This document shows positions 34,061 to 46,272 of a stretch of 64,000 bases of DNA, piece by piece. The notes beneath the pieces were generated by a model. That model ran no database searches. It saw only the letters and a program-made list of their open reading frames with translations, and was not told the origin of the DNA. This stretch comes from Xiphophorus maculatus (Eukaryota > Chordata > Actinopteri > Cyprinodontiformes > Poeciliidae). Position 1 is the stretch's first letter; each line of letters opens with the position of its first letter. The stretch is taken from the NCBI RefSeq assembly GCF_002775205.1, contig NC_036457.1:4139650-4203649 (forward strand), written 5' to 3'. The translations under genes were made by a program, and so were the position numbers.

Positions 34061-37000
34061 TTAGATTAGATTAGATAGCATTTATTGTCATTGAACAGAA
34101 TTCAACGAAATTTCCATTGCAGCTCCCGTGCAAAAGGTCAAATATATACAGTATAAATAAAATAAACAAACACACAATAATAATAATAACAATATATACA
34201 ACTAAATTAACTAAAGGCACTCAACCACACCAAAGAAGTAGCAGCAGGTCCAATTATGGCAAAGTACAGATAATGTGACAGTGCAAAGTGCAGAACAATA
34301 TGGCTGTGTGGGGGTGGGGGATATGTATGTGTGACTGCGAGGTTATGATATGTGTGGGAGGGGGGGGCGGCAGGGAGTAATGGCTCTGACGGCTGTGGGG
34401 AAGAAACTGTTTCTCAGTCTATTTGTTGTAGTCCATATATTCCTGTACCGCTTGCCTGATGGCAGCGGCACAAACAGTCTGTGGCCCGGGTGGCTGGAAT
34501 CCATCGCTATGGATCCAGCTCTCTTCTTGACCCGGTCTGTGTAAATGGAGTCCAGGTCTGGGAGGGGGCATCCCACAATGCCTTGTGCTGTTCTCACCAC
34601 CCGTGTCAGTTGTTTCCTCTCCAATGCTGTGCAGCTACCATACCACACAGTCATGTTGAGGCAGAGGATGCTCTCGATCATCGCCCTGTAAAAGTTCACG
34701 AGCAGCCGTGAGGAAAGTCCAGCCCGTCTCAGTTTCCTGAGGAAGAAGAGCCTTTGTTGTGCTTTCTTCACCAGGTGGGAGGTGTTTGTATTCCAGGAGA
34801 GGTCAGACGTGATGTGGAGGCCCAGGAACTTGATGTTGTCCACACGTTCCACCACTTCTCCATCTATGAGAAGGGGAGTGTGATCCGTCCTCCTGGACCT
34901 TCTGTAGTCCACAATGACCTCCTTGGTCTTCCCTGTGTTCAGCACCAAGTTGTTGGCTGAACACCACTGAGTGAGCTGCAGAATCTCCTCTCTGTAGTGG
35001 GTCTCGTTGTTGTCTGAAATGAGACCCACTACTGTTGTGTCGTCCGCGTACTTCACGACTGTGTTGGTGGGGTGGATGGCCACGCAGTCGTGTGTAAACA
35101 GGGTGAAGAGAGCTGGGCTGAGCACACAGCCCTGCGGCGTGCCTGTGTTGAGGACCAGTGGGGACGATGTTGAGCCACTTATTCTCACCACCTGAGGCCT
35201 GTTGGTGAGGAAGTCTCTGATCCAGTGGCACAGTGAAGCGGGCAGCCCCACCTCGAGTAGCTTCAGCACCAGCTTGTCTGGGATGACGGTATTAAATGCT
35301 GAGCTGAAGTCTACAAATAGCATCCTGACGTAGGTGTTGGGATGCTGCAGATGGGTCAGGGCTGTGTGCAGAGTGATGGAGACAGCATCCTCTGTTGACC
35401 GGTTCGCTCTGTAGGCGAACTGAAGGCTGTCCAGGTTTGCGGGGATGAAGTCTCTGATGTACCTCAGAAGAATCCTCTCAAAGCACTTCATGATCACCGG
35501 GGTCAGAGCGACGGGCCGGTAATCGTTCAGGCTGGTGATGGACCTCTTCTTCGGTACAGGGATGATGGTGGAAGACTTGAGGCACTCAGGAACCATGGCG
35601 AGCTGCAGGGACAGATTGAAAATGTCCAGAAACACTCCTGCCAGCTGGTCGGCGCAGGTTTTCAGCGTCTGGCCTGACACCTTGTCCGGTCCTGGAGCTT
35701 TGTGGGTGTTGATCCTCCTCAGGGTGGACGTCACCTGATGCTTCTGTAAGACGAGGGGCTGGTGCTGCTCTTCCAGTTGGGGTAGATGTACGGCTTCTCT
35801 GCTGCCCGCCGTGTCAAAGCGGGCAAAGAAACTGTTTAAGGTGTCAGGCAGGGTGGGGTCGCAGCTGGTCAGCTGAGTGCTGTGTTTGTAGTCCGTCATG
35901 GTTCTAATGCCTCTCCACATGCTTCGGGGGTTGTTGTTGATGAAATGTTCCTCAATCTGCTGTTTGTACTGGAGCTTGGCCTGCTTAATGCCTTTTTTCA
36001 GTTCCGACCGGGCCCTGATATAAGCCAACCTGTCTCCAGACCTGTAGGCAGCATCCCGGGCTTTCAGCAGGGCCCGTACTGTGCTGTCCAGCCATGGTTT
36101 CTGGTTTGGAAACACTTTTATGGTCTTAACAGGGAGGACAGCGTCGGTGCAGAACTGAACATAGGACAGAACGGACGATGAGTATTCCTCCAAGTCTGCG
36201 CCGTCCCTGAACACACTCCAGTCTGTATGCTCAAAGCAGTCCTGAAGTGCAGAGGAGGCCTCCTCAGTCCAGACCTGAACTATTCTGGTGGTCGGCTTAG
36301 TTCTGCAGGCCAGAGGCTTGTAGACAGGAATCAGCTCCACTGAGATGTGGTCAGACATGCCCAGATGTGGAGCTGCTACAGCCTTGTAGGCTCCGGGGAT
36401 ATTGCAGTAGACCTGGTCCAAAATGTTATTGTCTCTGGTGGGAAAGTTTATGGATTTGTGGAATTTGGGAAACACAGCCTTCAGTTCCACGTGATTGAAG
36501 TCCCCCGCCACAATCACGGCCGCCTCCGGGTTGGAGTTCATCTGCACGCTGATCAGGCAGTACAGCTCCTCTAATGCTAGCTTAGCATTAGCCCTCGGTG
36601 GTATGTAGACGGCCACGATCACAATGGACGAGAGTTCTCTCACCAACTTGAAGGGTCTGCATTTCACCGCCAGATATTCCAAGTCAGGAGAGCAGAATGT
36701 TCCGACAGAGTGTGTGGCTGTACACCAGGCATTGTGTACATACAATGCCAAACCTCCGCCTCTGCCCTTACCCGAAGCTGCAGTCCGATCCGCCCGGAAC
36801 AGAGCGCGCCCCGTTATCTCCACCGCTGCGTCCGGGATGTTATCCTCCAGCCAGGTCTCTGTGACAACAGTCACACAGCTGTCCATCCGGCGAGAAGTAA
36901 TCCGGAGTCGCATCTCGTCGATTTTGTTGACGAGGGACCTGGCATTGGCGAGGAAGAGGCTGGGGAGGGCCGGTTTATGAGGGCTAGCTTGTAGCCTAGC

Positions 37001-37165
37001 ACGCACGCCAGCTCTCTTACCCCTCTTTTGTTTGCGCTGCCTCCTCCGTCGCCTTGGCAGCAGGGGGGGAATGATCATAGTCCCAGGTGTTCGTAGCAGC
37101 TCTGGAGGAATAAAGTCCAGCTTGGTGGGTGTGTGAAGTCCAAACTGTGTTCCTATGTATAACAA
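34061..37165 (-). mobile_element. Nearly full-length LINE (L2/CR1/Rex1-type non-LTR retrotransposon)
   Basis: The minus-strand element ends with ...CAATGACAATAAATGC and TAATC units, the tail of a non-LTR element. It contains one long open endonuclease-reverse transcriptase frame. No separate ORF1 was seen, so the 5' end may be truncated near 37160. Clear target duplications were not found; the flanks are AT-rich. Confidence 0.85.
34343..37078 (-). CDS. LINE endonuclease-reverse transcriptase polyprotein
   Basis: The frame gives 911 residues from the first ATG (37078); it is open for another 29 codons upstream without an ATG. After a basic Arg/Lys-rich start comes an apurinic-type endonuclease: [30 protein letters not shown] and SDHISVEL supply the Asn, Glu, Asp and His signatures. 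The reverse transcriptase follows: [35 protein letters not shown] (motif A), [14 protein letters not shown] (motif B) and [12 protein letters not shown] (the YADD active site), then [13 protein letters not shown]. The enzyme nicks target DNA and copies its own RNA. No stop interrupts the frame and every catalytic motif is present, so the copy is young. Confidence 0.9.
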   Translation of the reverse strand: MIIPPLLPRRRRRQRKQKRGKRAGVRARLQASPHKPALPSLFLANARSLVNKIDEMRLRITSRRMDSCVTVVTETWLEDNIPDAAVEITGRALFRADRTAASGKGRGGGLALYVHNAWCTATHSVGTFCSPDLEYLAVKCRPFKLVRELSSIVIVAVYIPPRANAKLALEELYCLISVQMNSNPEAAVIVAGDFNHVELKAVFPKFHKSINFPTRDNNILDQVYCNIPGAYKAVAAPHLGMSDHISVELIPVYKPLACRTKPTTRIVQVWTEEASSALQDCFEHTDWSVFRDGADLEEYSSSVLSYVQFCTDAVLPVKTIKVFPNQKPWLDSTVRALLKARDAAYRSGDRLAYIRARSELKKGIKQAKLQYKQQIEEHFINNNPRSMWRGIRTMTDYKHSTQLTSCDPTLPDTLNSFFARFDTAGSREAVHLPQLEEQHQPLVLQKHQVTSTLRRINTHKAPGPDKVSGQTLKTCADQLAGVFLDIFNLSLQLAMVPECLKSSTIIPVPKKRSITSLNDYRPVALTPVIMKCFERILLRYIRDFIPANLDSLQFAYRANRSTEDAVSITLHTALTHLQHPNTYVRMLFVDFSSAFNTVIPDKLVLKLLEVGLPASLCHWIRDFLTNRPQVVRISGSTSSPLVLNTGTPQGCVLSPALFTLFTHDCVAIHPTNTVVKYADDTTVVGLISDNNETHYREEILQLTQWCSANNLVLNTGKTKEVIVDYRRSRRTDHTPLLIDGEVVERVDNIKFLGLHITSDLSWNTNTSHLVKKAQQRLFFLRKLRRAGLSSRLLVNFYRAMIESILCLNMTVWYGSCTALERKQLTRVVRTAQGIVGCPLPDLDSIYTDRVKKRAGSIAMDSSHPGHRLFVPLPSGKRYRNIWTTTNRLRNSFFPTAVRAITPCRPPLPHIS

Positions 37166-38634
37166 TAGTAATTAAATATTTTAATACATTCAAATAAAAT
37201 ACATTCTTTTTATAACTATTGATATTAAAAATATTATTATGATTATCTTAAAAAGATGCAGGGTTGATGGATTGATCCATGGATTCTCAAAACAAAGTAA
37301 CAAATATTGGAAATAAGACATTTACTTTTTCCCAATAGTCAATAATTGTTAACTTACAGCTGCTCTGTCTAAAGAAGTTACTTGAAAGTAACTGTAACTG
37401 TGGAAACTAGACAAAGTATTTGGTGAGATTTTGTGTTTTTCAATGTAACAAAGCAGATGAAATAAAATATTATATGGTAAGGAACCATTTTCTGTCTGTC
37501 GGCTGAACTCAGCTGGTTGTTACGTTTATTTTCCGTCTGAAGTGCATGAGAGACGCAGCGCAAGTCACAAAATGTACGGCACAAAAAAGAGAAACTGCAC
37601 CTTTAGTTTTGATAGAAGTAAATAAAAAAGAGGAAAGTAACAGAGGAAATGCACATGTGCTTTTATTTCTATAGAGATTGTCTCATTGACTTGAATGGAG
37701 CTGCACTGATAAAGAACAAAACGGTTCCATGATGCTGAATTTTACTCAGGTTTGTGCATTAATTAAATTTCCTCTTCAGAAAGTCACAAAGCTGTGAAAA
37801 GCTGCTGAACTGCTGGAATAAATGAACAAATGTTACTTATATTGGTAACTAAATACGTCAACAATAAGATGCCGTCCTTCTAGACTCTTTTCATGTTTTC
37901 ATCTTTTGGTTTTTCCCCAGATGTGAAATTGTGAGATTCTGTATTTACTCAGTTTTGTAATTTGCGGTTCTGATCTGTGCTGGGGAGGGAAAGAAACCAC
38001 TCGTGAACTGGGTCACTCCGAGTCAGGCTGACCTCTTTTCTGCAAACTTCCTCCCAGCTCTGACTCTTGTAAAAAACAAACCTATCTCACCTTCAGACCT
38101 TCTGCAGACCACAACTGGGACGTCCTGGTCTGATGCCTCCACGCTCTTTACCAGCAGAACCAACCTTTTCAAACGCCGAAACGTCTGGGTACAGATCAGA
38201 TCATTTAAATATCTAATGTCAGGGTTTCTGAACTTCTTCCGTCGCATTGAATAAAACTGACAGAAAGTCAAATGAGAAACAATTTTTGTCTCAACCTGGC
38301 AACGTGGAGGTGGAAAAGTGTGTCAGTGACAAATACCTGAAAGCAGTTTCTTATGATCTCCTGAGGTGTAGCTGCAGCAGTGGTTCAATGGTTTTGTACA
38401 TATTTCCTGTTGATTAGAACTTTATAATGAGAAATCTGCTGCTTCTGCTGTTAACAGACATTTGAACCAGAAACAGAGGAAGAAATGACAGGAAGTAGAA
38501 GCATCTGCACAGAAAGTTCTGCACTCATTTGATCACACGACCTATTTAACAATAACCACAAATGTGTAATTTATTCAGAAAAGTGCCAGAGGTTCAGTTT
38601 ACAGTACTTCAGGTTGTTCTAGTAATGGATCATA

Positions 38635-39990
38635 AAATCTCAGAACCTGCCGAAATGCGGACCAGACTCTGACTGGGGTCATCCAAGGACCTAACAGCCG
38701 GTATCGAAGGGTCTGGTACGCCTGGAGTACTCCCCACACGGTTCCCTGAGGGACACGATCGAACCTTCTCTTAGTCCACAAAGTGCATGTAGACCGGTTG
38801 GGTGAACCCCCACACAGCCTCCAGGACCCTGCTGAGGGTGTAGAGCTGGTTCAGTGTTTCATGAACAAAAACCACGCTGCTCCTCCTGAATCCGAGGTTC
38901 GACTATCCAATGGACCCTCCTCTCCAGAACCGCTGAATAGCCCTTACCACTTAAGAGTGTTATCCTCTGTAGGTGGGACACATTCTGTGGTGATCCTGCT
39001 TTTTGAATAGGAGGACCACCACCCAGGTCTGCCAGTCCAGAGGAACTGCCCTCGATGTCTGCACAATATTGTGTAGACAGCAAAATCCCACAACATCCAG
39101 AGCCTTAAGGAACACAGAGCCAAATCTCATCCACCCCTGGGACCTCAGCTCCAGAGATCGGAAAGTCCGACCTAAAGTCCCCAGGCACTGCTTCCTCAAA
39201 GGAAGACGTGCTGTTGGGAATGAGGGGGTCTTCAAAGTATTTTGCCCACAAGAAAGTCTTTCTCCATGGTCTTTCTGAACTCCTCCCATGGCCGAGTTTT
39301 TGCCCCAATGCCCAACTGAGCCAGAAGGGCAATCTGCAGTGCCCCCTCCACAGACTCCAAAAAGGATGGGTAGTCAGAACCCATCCCCCCACACATAGGC
39401 GGAGGAAGGTACCATCTTGTTCACAGGGGTGAACACAGACGTACAGGCACCAACACTTGGGGACAACTAGCCTAGACTGGGTCCAGAGCCGTGTGTTGAG
39501 GTGAGACTGGCTGTTTTCAACCTCTCAACCTCACGCACCAACCAGGCTCCTTCTCCACCAGAGAGGTGACATTCCACTTCCTGAGAACCAAATCTTGTAG
39601 CCCAGGATCAGACCCCCAATGTCCCCGCCTTTGGCCACCACCCATCTCCCACTGCACCTCCTACAAGCGGTGAGCCCATGGGAAGGGGGACCCATGTCAG
39701 GCTCCGTGGGTGGAAGCCTGGCCACCAGATGCTGGCCAGCATGTCCCACCTCCAGGCCTGACTCCAGGGTGGGACGTTGATTGTACTCATCATATGGGGT
39801 CTTTGGACTGCACTTTGTCTGGTCCCTCAACTGGAACCTGTCTGCCTTAGGTGACTCTACTAGGGGCATGAAGCCCCAGTATGACAGTAAAGCTCAGGGG
39901 TTTCATTGAGTGTCCCAATGATCTCCAGAGTTATTGGATGCACTCAGATCCCTCCACCACAGTAAGATGGCAGCTCAGGGAGGGGAATTT
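38635..39990 (-). mobile_element. Decayed RTE/Rex3-type LINE fragment
   Basis: The plus strand is the reverse complement of the element. TCCACAAAGTGCATGTAGAC, GAATCCGAGGTTCGACTATC, CAACATCCAGAGCCTTAAGG and GATAACTTTTAA-free 3' blocks such as CCATGGGAAGGGGGACCCA follow the order of fish RTE/Rex3 coding sequence as I recall it. Internal deletions remove parts of the reverse transcriptase and endonuclease, and the reading frame is broken many times. Confidence 0.75.
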
Positions 39991-40354
39991 CTCCTCTTCT
40001 TGTTTTCAAAATGTTTCTCAGTGTTTCTTGCCTAAATACATTAATCAGATCACCGAAGCTTTGATACATGCAGAACTTTAGTCAGATCTTCTTTGACTTT
40101 CTGTCTGTACTTTTTAATTCATGATATCAACTGAAAACAATATCTACACTCAAGCTATAATTTAAAAAGAATTTTCTGACTTTGAATGTTTTTACTTGTT
40201 GACCCTTCAGTTTGTGATTAATGTTAACATTATTTCCACCTGCAAGTTTTTAATGACGGTTAGAGTATTTTGTTTGGAATTACTGTTTTTTATTGTCTTA
40301 TTTTAATATATTAACAATAAAGTTTCTCTTTAACTTTTATTACAGCAAAACAAG

Positions 40355-41485
40355 ATGAACATCTCCAATGACTCCACTGCTCCTCCCTATGAATATGATG
40401 AAAATTACCCTGATTATGAACCGTGTTCTTTCAGTAACAACAACAGTTTGAACGTTGTGGTTGGTCCTTACATTCACTCCATCATCTGCATCCTGGGCTT
40501 GGTGGGGAACAGCCTGGTCATCCTCACCTATGCCCTCTACAAGAGAACCAAATCCATGACTGACGTCTACCTGCTCAATGTGGCCATCGCTGACCTGCTG
40601 TTCGTGCTGGCTCTACCTTTCATCGTCTACAACGAGCTGTACTCTTGGCCGATGGGGCAGGTGGCCTGTAAGCTGCTGCGTGGTTCCTACAGCGTCAACC
40701 TGTACAGCGGCATGCTAATGTTAGCCTGCATCAGCACCGACCGCTACATCGCCATCGTCCAGGCTCGCCGAAGCTTCAGGTTACGTTCGGTGTCAAACAG
40801 TCGCATTATCTGTTTCCTGATCTGGATCTTTGCCTTACTGGTGTCTGTTCCCACTTTCCATTTCCACCATTGGTACGAACCATCACATAATAACATCATC
40901 TGGCTCAACAGCAACGAACAGGAAGAGACAACAGATCCACAGTACGTCTGTGAGTTGAAATTTGATGACAGCAACATTGCTAGCATAGTGAAGGTTGCTG
41001 TTCCCAGCACCCAACTGGCCATTGGCTTCTTCCTGCCGCTATTCATCATGATCTTCTGCTACACTTCAGTCATCATCACCCTGCAGAAAGCTAAAAACTT
41101 CCAGAGACACAAAGCTGTCCGAGTGGTGATGGTGGTGGTGCTGGTCTTCATCGTCTGCCACTTGCCTTACAACCTGGCCTTGTTCTATAAGACAGCCAAT
41201 TTGTTCAAACACATTGATTGTGACGAGGAGGACTCACTGCGTACGGCGATGTCTGTGCTGCAGATGGTCGCCTACCTGCACTGCTGCCTGAACCCGCTGC
41301 TGTACGCCTTCATCGGAGTGAAGTTCAGGAACCACTTCAGGAGGATCTTCCGTGACCTGTGGTGTTTGGGTAAGAGGTACATCGACCCGCGCCGTTTCTC
41401 CAGGGTCACTTCGGACACCTTCATGTCCACAATTCGTCGCTCGGTGGATAGCTCCAGTGAAAACGGCACGTCTTTTACCATGTGA
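40355..41485 (+). CDS. ccr6: C-C chemokine receptor type 6, copy 1
   Basis: 376-residue seven-helix receptor in one coding exon. CCR6 senses CCL20 and guides lymphocytes and dendritic cells to mucosal tissue. Seen: N-glycosylation sites near the start (NIS, NDS), an acidic tyrosine-rich N-terminus (YEYDENYPDYEPC), the four chemokine-receptor cysteines, SMTDVYLLNVAIADLLFVL (helix 2), DRYIAIVQARRSFRLRS after helix 3 (CCR6-like), FIVCHLPYN (helix 6), HCCLNPLLYAFIGVKFRNHF (helix 7/8) and a Ser/Thr tail ending NGTSFTM, close to human CCR6 ASSFTM. The ATG follows a splice acceptor by nine bases, so a 5' exon lies upstream. Adjacency to cep43 matches human FGFR1OP-CCR6. This is the only plus-strand copy. 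Confidence 0.93.
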   Translation: MNISNDSTAPPYEYDENYPDYEPCSFSNNNSLNVVVGPYIHSIICILGLVGNSLVILTYALYKRTKSMTDVYLLNVAIADLLFVLALPFIVYNELYSWPMGQVACKLLRGSYSVNLYSGMLMLACISTDRYIAIVQARRSFRLRSVSNSRIICFLIWIFALLVSVPTFHFHHWYEPSHNNIIWLNSNEQEETTDPQYVCELKFDDSNIASIVKVAVPSTQLAIGFFLPLFIMIFCYTSVIITLQKAKNFQRHKAVRVVMVVVLVFIVCHLPYNLALFYKTANLFKHIDCDEEDSLRTAMSVLQMVAYLHCCLNPLLYAFIGVKFRNHFRRIFRDLWCLGKRYIDPRRFSRVTSDTFMSTIRRSVDSSSENGTSFTM

Positions 41486-41974
41486 TCAGATTGAGGCCTG
41501 CAGGTCTCTAAAATTCAAACTTGAGTCTTGTTTTTTACGCTAAAGCTAATTTTAGCCACAATGTGATGAATTTAGACAGAGAAAACAGAACATGACAAAC
41601 TCCTTAGGTTTGTTGTGTTGATTGTTGCTCTGCTGCCGTTAGGATCTTGGCATATTAGGCATAATGATGTCTAAAGGTAAAACTAACCAAATTTAATTGG
41701 AAAGAAGAAGAAAAGTCCAGATTTTCTTCTGTCTGCAGGAGTTTGGTTAAAAAGAGAAAAATGTCCTGACAGCTGATTCCTGTGTCTGTTTGTGGTTCAG
41801 TCTTTGATGCACCAACTTTGATTCTCAATGTTTCTATTTAGGATAAATTTGGACAAGACAAAAAATTGTTCTGGATTTTCCAGTGATTTGAGACGATGGT
41901 TTGTGTCCACCACCCTGTTAAAAGGCAACGTTAAACATTTTATGTGACAAATATCTGTAGCTTATTGGAAAACC

Positions 41975-41980
41975 AATAAA
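41975..41980 (+). terminator. ccr6: Candidate poly(A) signal of ccr6 copy 1
   Basis: AATAAA about 490 bases after the stop codon. Another candidate is near 43187. Confidence 0.35.
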
Positions 41981-42654
41981 TTAGATACAATCCATTATTT
42001 TTATCATCTTAAACTAATACTTTGTTCAAACACCTTTAGGTCAAAGTTCAGCGTTTCTGTAGGAGTTTATCTGCATCTTGACTTATCTTTTTTTAAAAGT
42101 CAAATCTTTTTATCTGTGAGGCCAGCCACTGCATTTTCTGGATTACCCCAGAAATTTAGTTCTAGACTTTGACTAGGACTGCAGTCTGAAACCTTTGCAT
42201 CCATAGAGCCACTTTTATCCTCAGTTTATCTAAATAAACTCATTAAAAAAGAAAGCAAATGATGATTTATGATGAACATGTCCAGGAAAGGTGTCATTTA
42301 TAAAGAAGCACTATTATATTTCTGTAATAAGGATTTACATAAAATATAAACAGAGGATGTTTCGCTGATATTTGTGAAAAGTTATTTAAAAAGCAGGTAA
42401 TTTCCCACTTAATGAGAAAATATGGATCTAAAAATAATATTTCTGGTACTTTGGTTTCAATGTAATTATTCCTTGGAAAGTTGGAAAAACTCTGAAACCT
42501 CCATTTTATAATCTGTATATTGTTATATTGAACAATATTAGTTATTGAGACGAAGTTAAGAATCCTTGTGGTTCATTGCTGCAGATTCTCAGGTAAAGAC
42601 ATTCCAGAACTTTAACTTCGTTTTGTTAATTTCCAAATACGATTGGATTCACTA

Positions 42655-42790
42655 TGACACAGAACCACCGAGGTAACCCCAGAGCCTGATGCTGCCACCA
42701 CCATGCTCCACTGGGGAGTTGTGACCCAAAAGTCCAGATTTTCAGATCAGAACAGAGCACATCCTTGTAAGGTTTAGGGTTACAGATTTA
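42655..42790 (-). repeat. Tc1-like transposase remnant
   Basis: GAGCCTGATGCTGCCACCAC and the following bases are the reverse complement of the transposase stretch coding KHGGGS..., a common Tc1/mariner landmark. Strongly decayed. Confidence 0.5.
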
Positions 42791-43675
42791 GCCTCTAAAA
42801 CTGTTACATTTTTCAAACTCTTTGGAAAATGTTAATCAAAATACAAATTGTAGTTAAATGTTTTTTACTGACTTGGAGATTTTTTTCCGTTTTTTTTTTT
42901 TGTACATTTTTTGGACTTGTGTAACCTGAGGATGTTAAATATAGAGACGTTATTTCTCAGAAGGAAGCAGCTCTAGTTGTTTTTTATCTCCTTCGATCTT
43001 CCAGCTTTTCTCTGCTCAAACTTAATCAGCTTTTAAGGATTAAACTCTGAAACCTTTGCCAGCTTTGAGGCTTTTATTTTGTTGCTTTGAGCTGAAAGAG
43101 TCTTCCTGTCATACTTTAGGCAACGTTAATGTGTGTGAATGTTGTAGCTGATATAAAATCTGTATTTTGGGGTATTTTTGTGTCAAAATAAATATTTTTT
43201 TTTAACATAAAGTTGTTTGTTGTGGATTTCTCACCCTGGTGGTAATTCGACTGTCGATACTGTGAAGATGTCTCGATCGGTTTGGCCTTTTTCTTGACGT
43301 GTTCTAAATGTGTTTGAGTCGCAGCATCGTGAACCCACAGAGGTGAGAAAACCTCACTCTGAGTTTAGTCATTTATCACAGGAAGAAGAAGAGAGTCGGT
43401 GGTGGAAACACGACGTGTAAAACTGCAGCAATGTCTTATAATAACTCTGCCCTTCTTGTTGAATTTCCTCAGTAGAAATTGCAGCAGTTTAATTTTTGTC
43501 ACGCAAAATCAAATCCAGAATAAGTCATGAATCTATATTTACTGCATATTGTGTAAGATGGTTTAGAATGTTGAATTACAATTTATTTGTAGTTAAAATC
43601 CTGATTTATTAATTTAAGAGAAACAAAACCTTAAACGAAGGCAGTTTGTCATGGTAATAAACTTTATGGTGATGC

Positions 43676-43689
43676 CCAGCAGAGGGCGC
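43676..43689 (+). promoter_or_regulatory. CTCF-like motif
   Basis: CCAGCAGAGGGCGC fits the 14-base CTCF core consensus at every position, in plus orientation. Occupancy cannot be judged from sequence. Confidence 0.35.
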
Positions 43690-46272
43690 TGTTGCATGGA
43701 GGGCACTGATGAGAACAAGCTCCAGGAAATAACTGAAAAAACTCCAAATGTTATTTATATCAGTGTTAAATCAGCATCATTATCACACTCTCTACTTTTA
43801 AGACTATGCTTAAAATGAACTTTTTAAAACTGATAGTTAAACTGGCTCAGGTTGTCCTGATCACCTGTACAGTCCTGCTGCTGCGGCCTCAGGATAACCA
43901 CCTCCTACTACTCTCACAGTTTGCTTTATTTACTATTATTTTATGTTGACTGAATCTTTTCTGTCAGTTTTTAACTTTTTATAGAAAATACACCTGTTCT
44001 GGTGTTCTGTTTACCTGTAACACCTTGCTGGAGAGCGGGGCTTTTATTGTGAAATACCTTGAGGCGACATGTTGTGAATTAGTTATGTATAATTAAATCA
44101 ATTAATCAGCAGTAGTGTTCTTAAAAGCCCATTTACAGTTTTATTATTATATTTTATTTTGATAAAAAAGATGTGATTTAATCCTTTTCTGTTCTAAAAC
44201 CTCATAGTTTACTTAAACTTGGGGCCCTAAAGGCCCAAGTCCTTCGCTCTGATTGGACCAAAGTATCTTATTATTGTCTGGGAACATATTAGATCAAAAT
44301 AAATAGGAGAAGGGAAAAACTGAGGCTGATTAAACTGTAAGTTTCCTTCCTAAATGTGACATGTAAATATCAATTTAGCTGAAAAAATGTACATTTTGGC
44401 CAGAAAATACCTCAAAGTATCTAATAACAGGCTGTTAGCAAAGCCAGCTACGATTTAATCTGCAGTAAAAAGTTTTCCAGGGCCAGAGAAGCAGCTCAGG
44501 TGCAGGGAAATGGAAGAAACTGGAGTCAAGTGGACACTAGAACTGGTTTGGAACTGGTGAAGATGGAAAATGTAACTGTGTTGCCCAGGATTCACAGATA
44601 AATATCAGAATATCATCTGCATATCGAGGAATTTCTGCTGCTTTTTCTTTTATTTGATGGAAACAAACAGTTCAAGCACAGGACCTTGTGGGATACCTCA
44701 GTATTTATTTATAGACCTGCTGGGGAAACACCTGTTTGTTATTTGAGGACAGAGGACTAGTTCAATCCCTGAGTTTGGGAACTTTAACATTAAAAAACTA
44801 AATTTTTTAAAGAATTTCTGATTAATGTGGGTAAAAGCACTAAAGTCTAAAAAACATTTTTACAGAGCCACATTATGAGATAACAGGAAGGTCTGACTGC
44901 TTGGATGTGACAAAAACTTTATGGATAAAAAGCAGTAAATACATTTTAAAGATATAAGAGTTCAGCATAAACAACAGAATATAAGCCAAAGTTGATCCAT
45001 ATTTGATTTCCATAAAATACTCATAAAATCAGACATTTTCCAATCATTTCCAAATCTCATGTTTCTGTAATTTCAGCTCTAAAAGTTGGATTTTATGTCT
45101 GGATTATATTTTCTCTCAGACGATTGCTTCATGTTGCAGCTCAGGATCACATTAGTAATCCAGACACATGCAGGATATTAAACTGAGGAGAGGAAATATG
45201 AAAGAGAGCCATTCAGGCCGGAGACACTGCAGCTCTGTTGGCTGTTTGAGGGAAGCAACGCGCTGACTGCAGGAAACACAGCCGTTCACTCACAGCTCCA
45301 AGGATAAAACTGTTTCTGCTCGTCAGATTCCAGCCTGAGGAAGAGGAGGAGAGATTCAGAGGAAGGAGACACAAACCAGTTAAATACTGGAGGCAGCTTT
45401 ATTCTCCAGTTGGATCGGAGTGAAACATTCAAGACTTGAAAACTAAGACATCATTTTAGTTTAATCTGACAGGAAGCAGAAACAGCCCTTAATCTAATCT
45501 GGTCCTGATGGGAAAAACTCCCAAATCATCAAACCTCCACCAACTTTTCGGTAGATTTTGAGGGTATTTGCTGCCTTTCAAAGATTGATGGACAGCAACA
45601 GTTGCTTCTCTAGAGGCATTGCTGGTTGTCTTTTCACCTGGATGTGGTTGACACACCTGTGTGCTCCAGAGCAGGAAAAATCCAAAACGTTTTATTCCAC
45701 CAATAACCAGGCAATTGCTCTGGTCAACCCAGTGGGACCAGAGCATGCCTTACATTTCTGTTGAGACATTTATGAGTTCATGTTTATCACAGATTAGATT
45801 ACCTCAGGATGTGACACCGTCGACCTGAGAGGTTTTGGGCTCTTCGGCCCTCAAAAGGCTCTTAATATTTTAATAAACAGACAACCAATGCTAAGCTGTG
45901 TGATTTGACGTCACATCTATAAAACTTATTTTTGTTTATTTGTTTCATGTAAATCGTACTTTATTTCTTAATGTTGCCTTTATTTATTTCTAGTTGTCCT
46001 CATTTTTTAAAATATATGTTCAATATATTTCATTCTATTCCTCTTTTTCTGCTCAATAAAGATAATTTATCAGGCGATAAACCAAATTATCATTGATTAA
46101 CACATATATGTTTTTATTAGCTGTAAGCAATAATAATCAAAATGAATGTATTTAATTTACAAATTGCACTTTTTGAACTGAATTACTGGTTAAATTAACT
46201 GATACTTTTACTGAACTGGGACTCGAACCAGCAACCTCCCAGCGGAAGGCACCGCGGCTGACCCGGTTCGGG

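Larger units (their letters stand above)
41981..45950. other. Intergenic DNA between ccr6 copy 1 and the kbtbd11-like gene
   Basis: No gene seen. It holds Tc1-like scraps near 42130-42215 and 42655-42790 (the latter with TGCTGCCACCACCATGCT, the reverse of a KHGGGS-coding stretch), a CTCF-like 14-mer at 43676-43689, and AT-rich sequence with no further pattern I can support. Confidence 0.5.

Noticed and set aside
36624-36994. Plus-strand frames within the LINE
   Set aside because: Antisense shadows of the endonuclease region.
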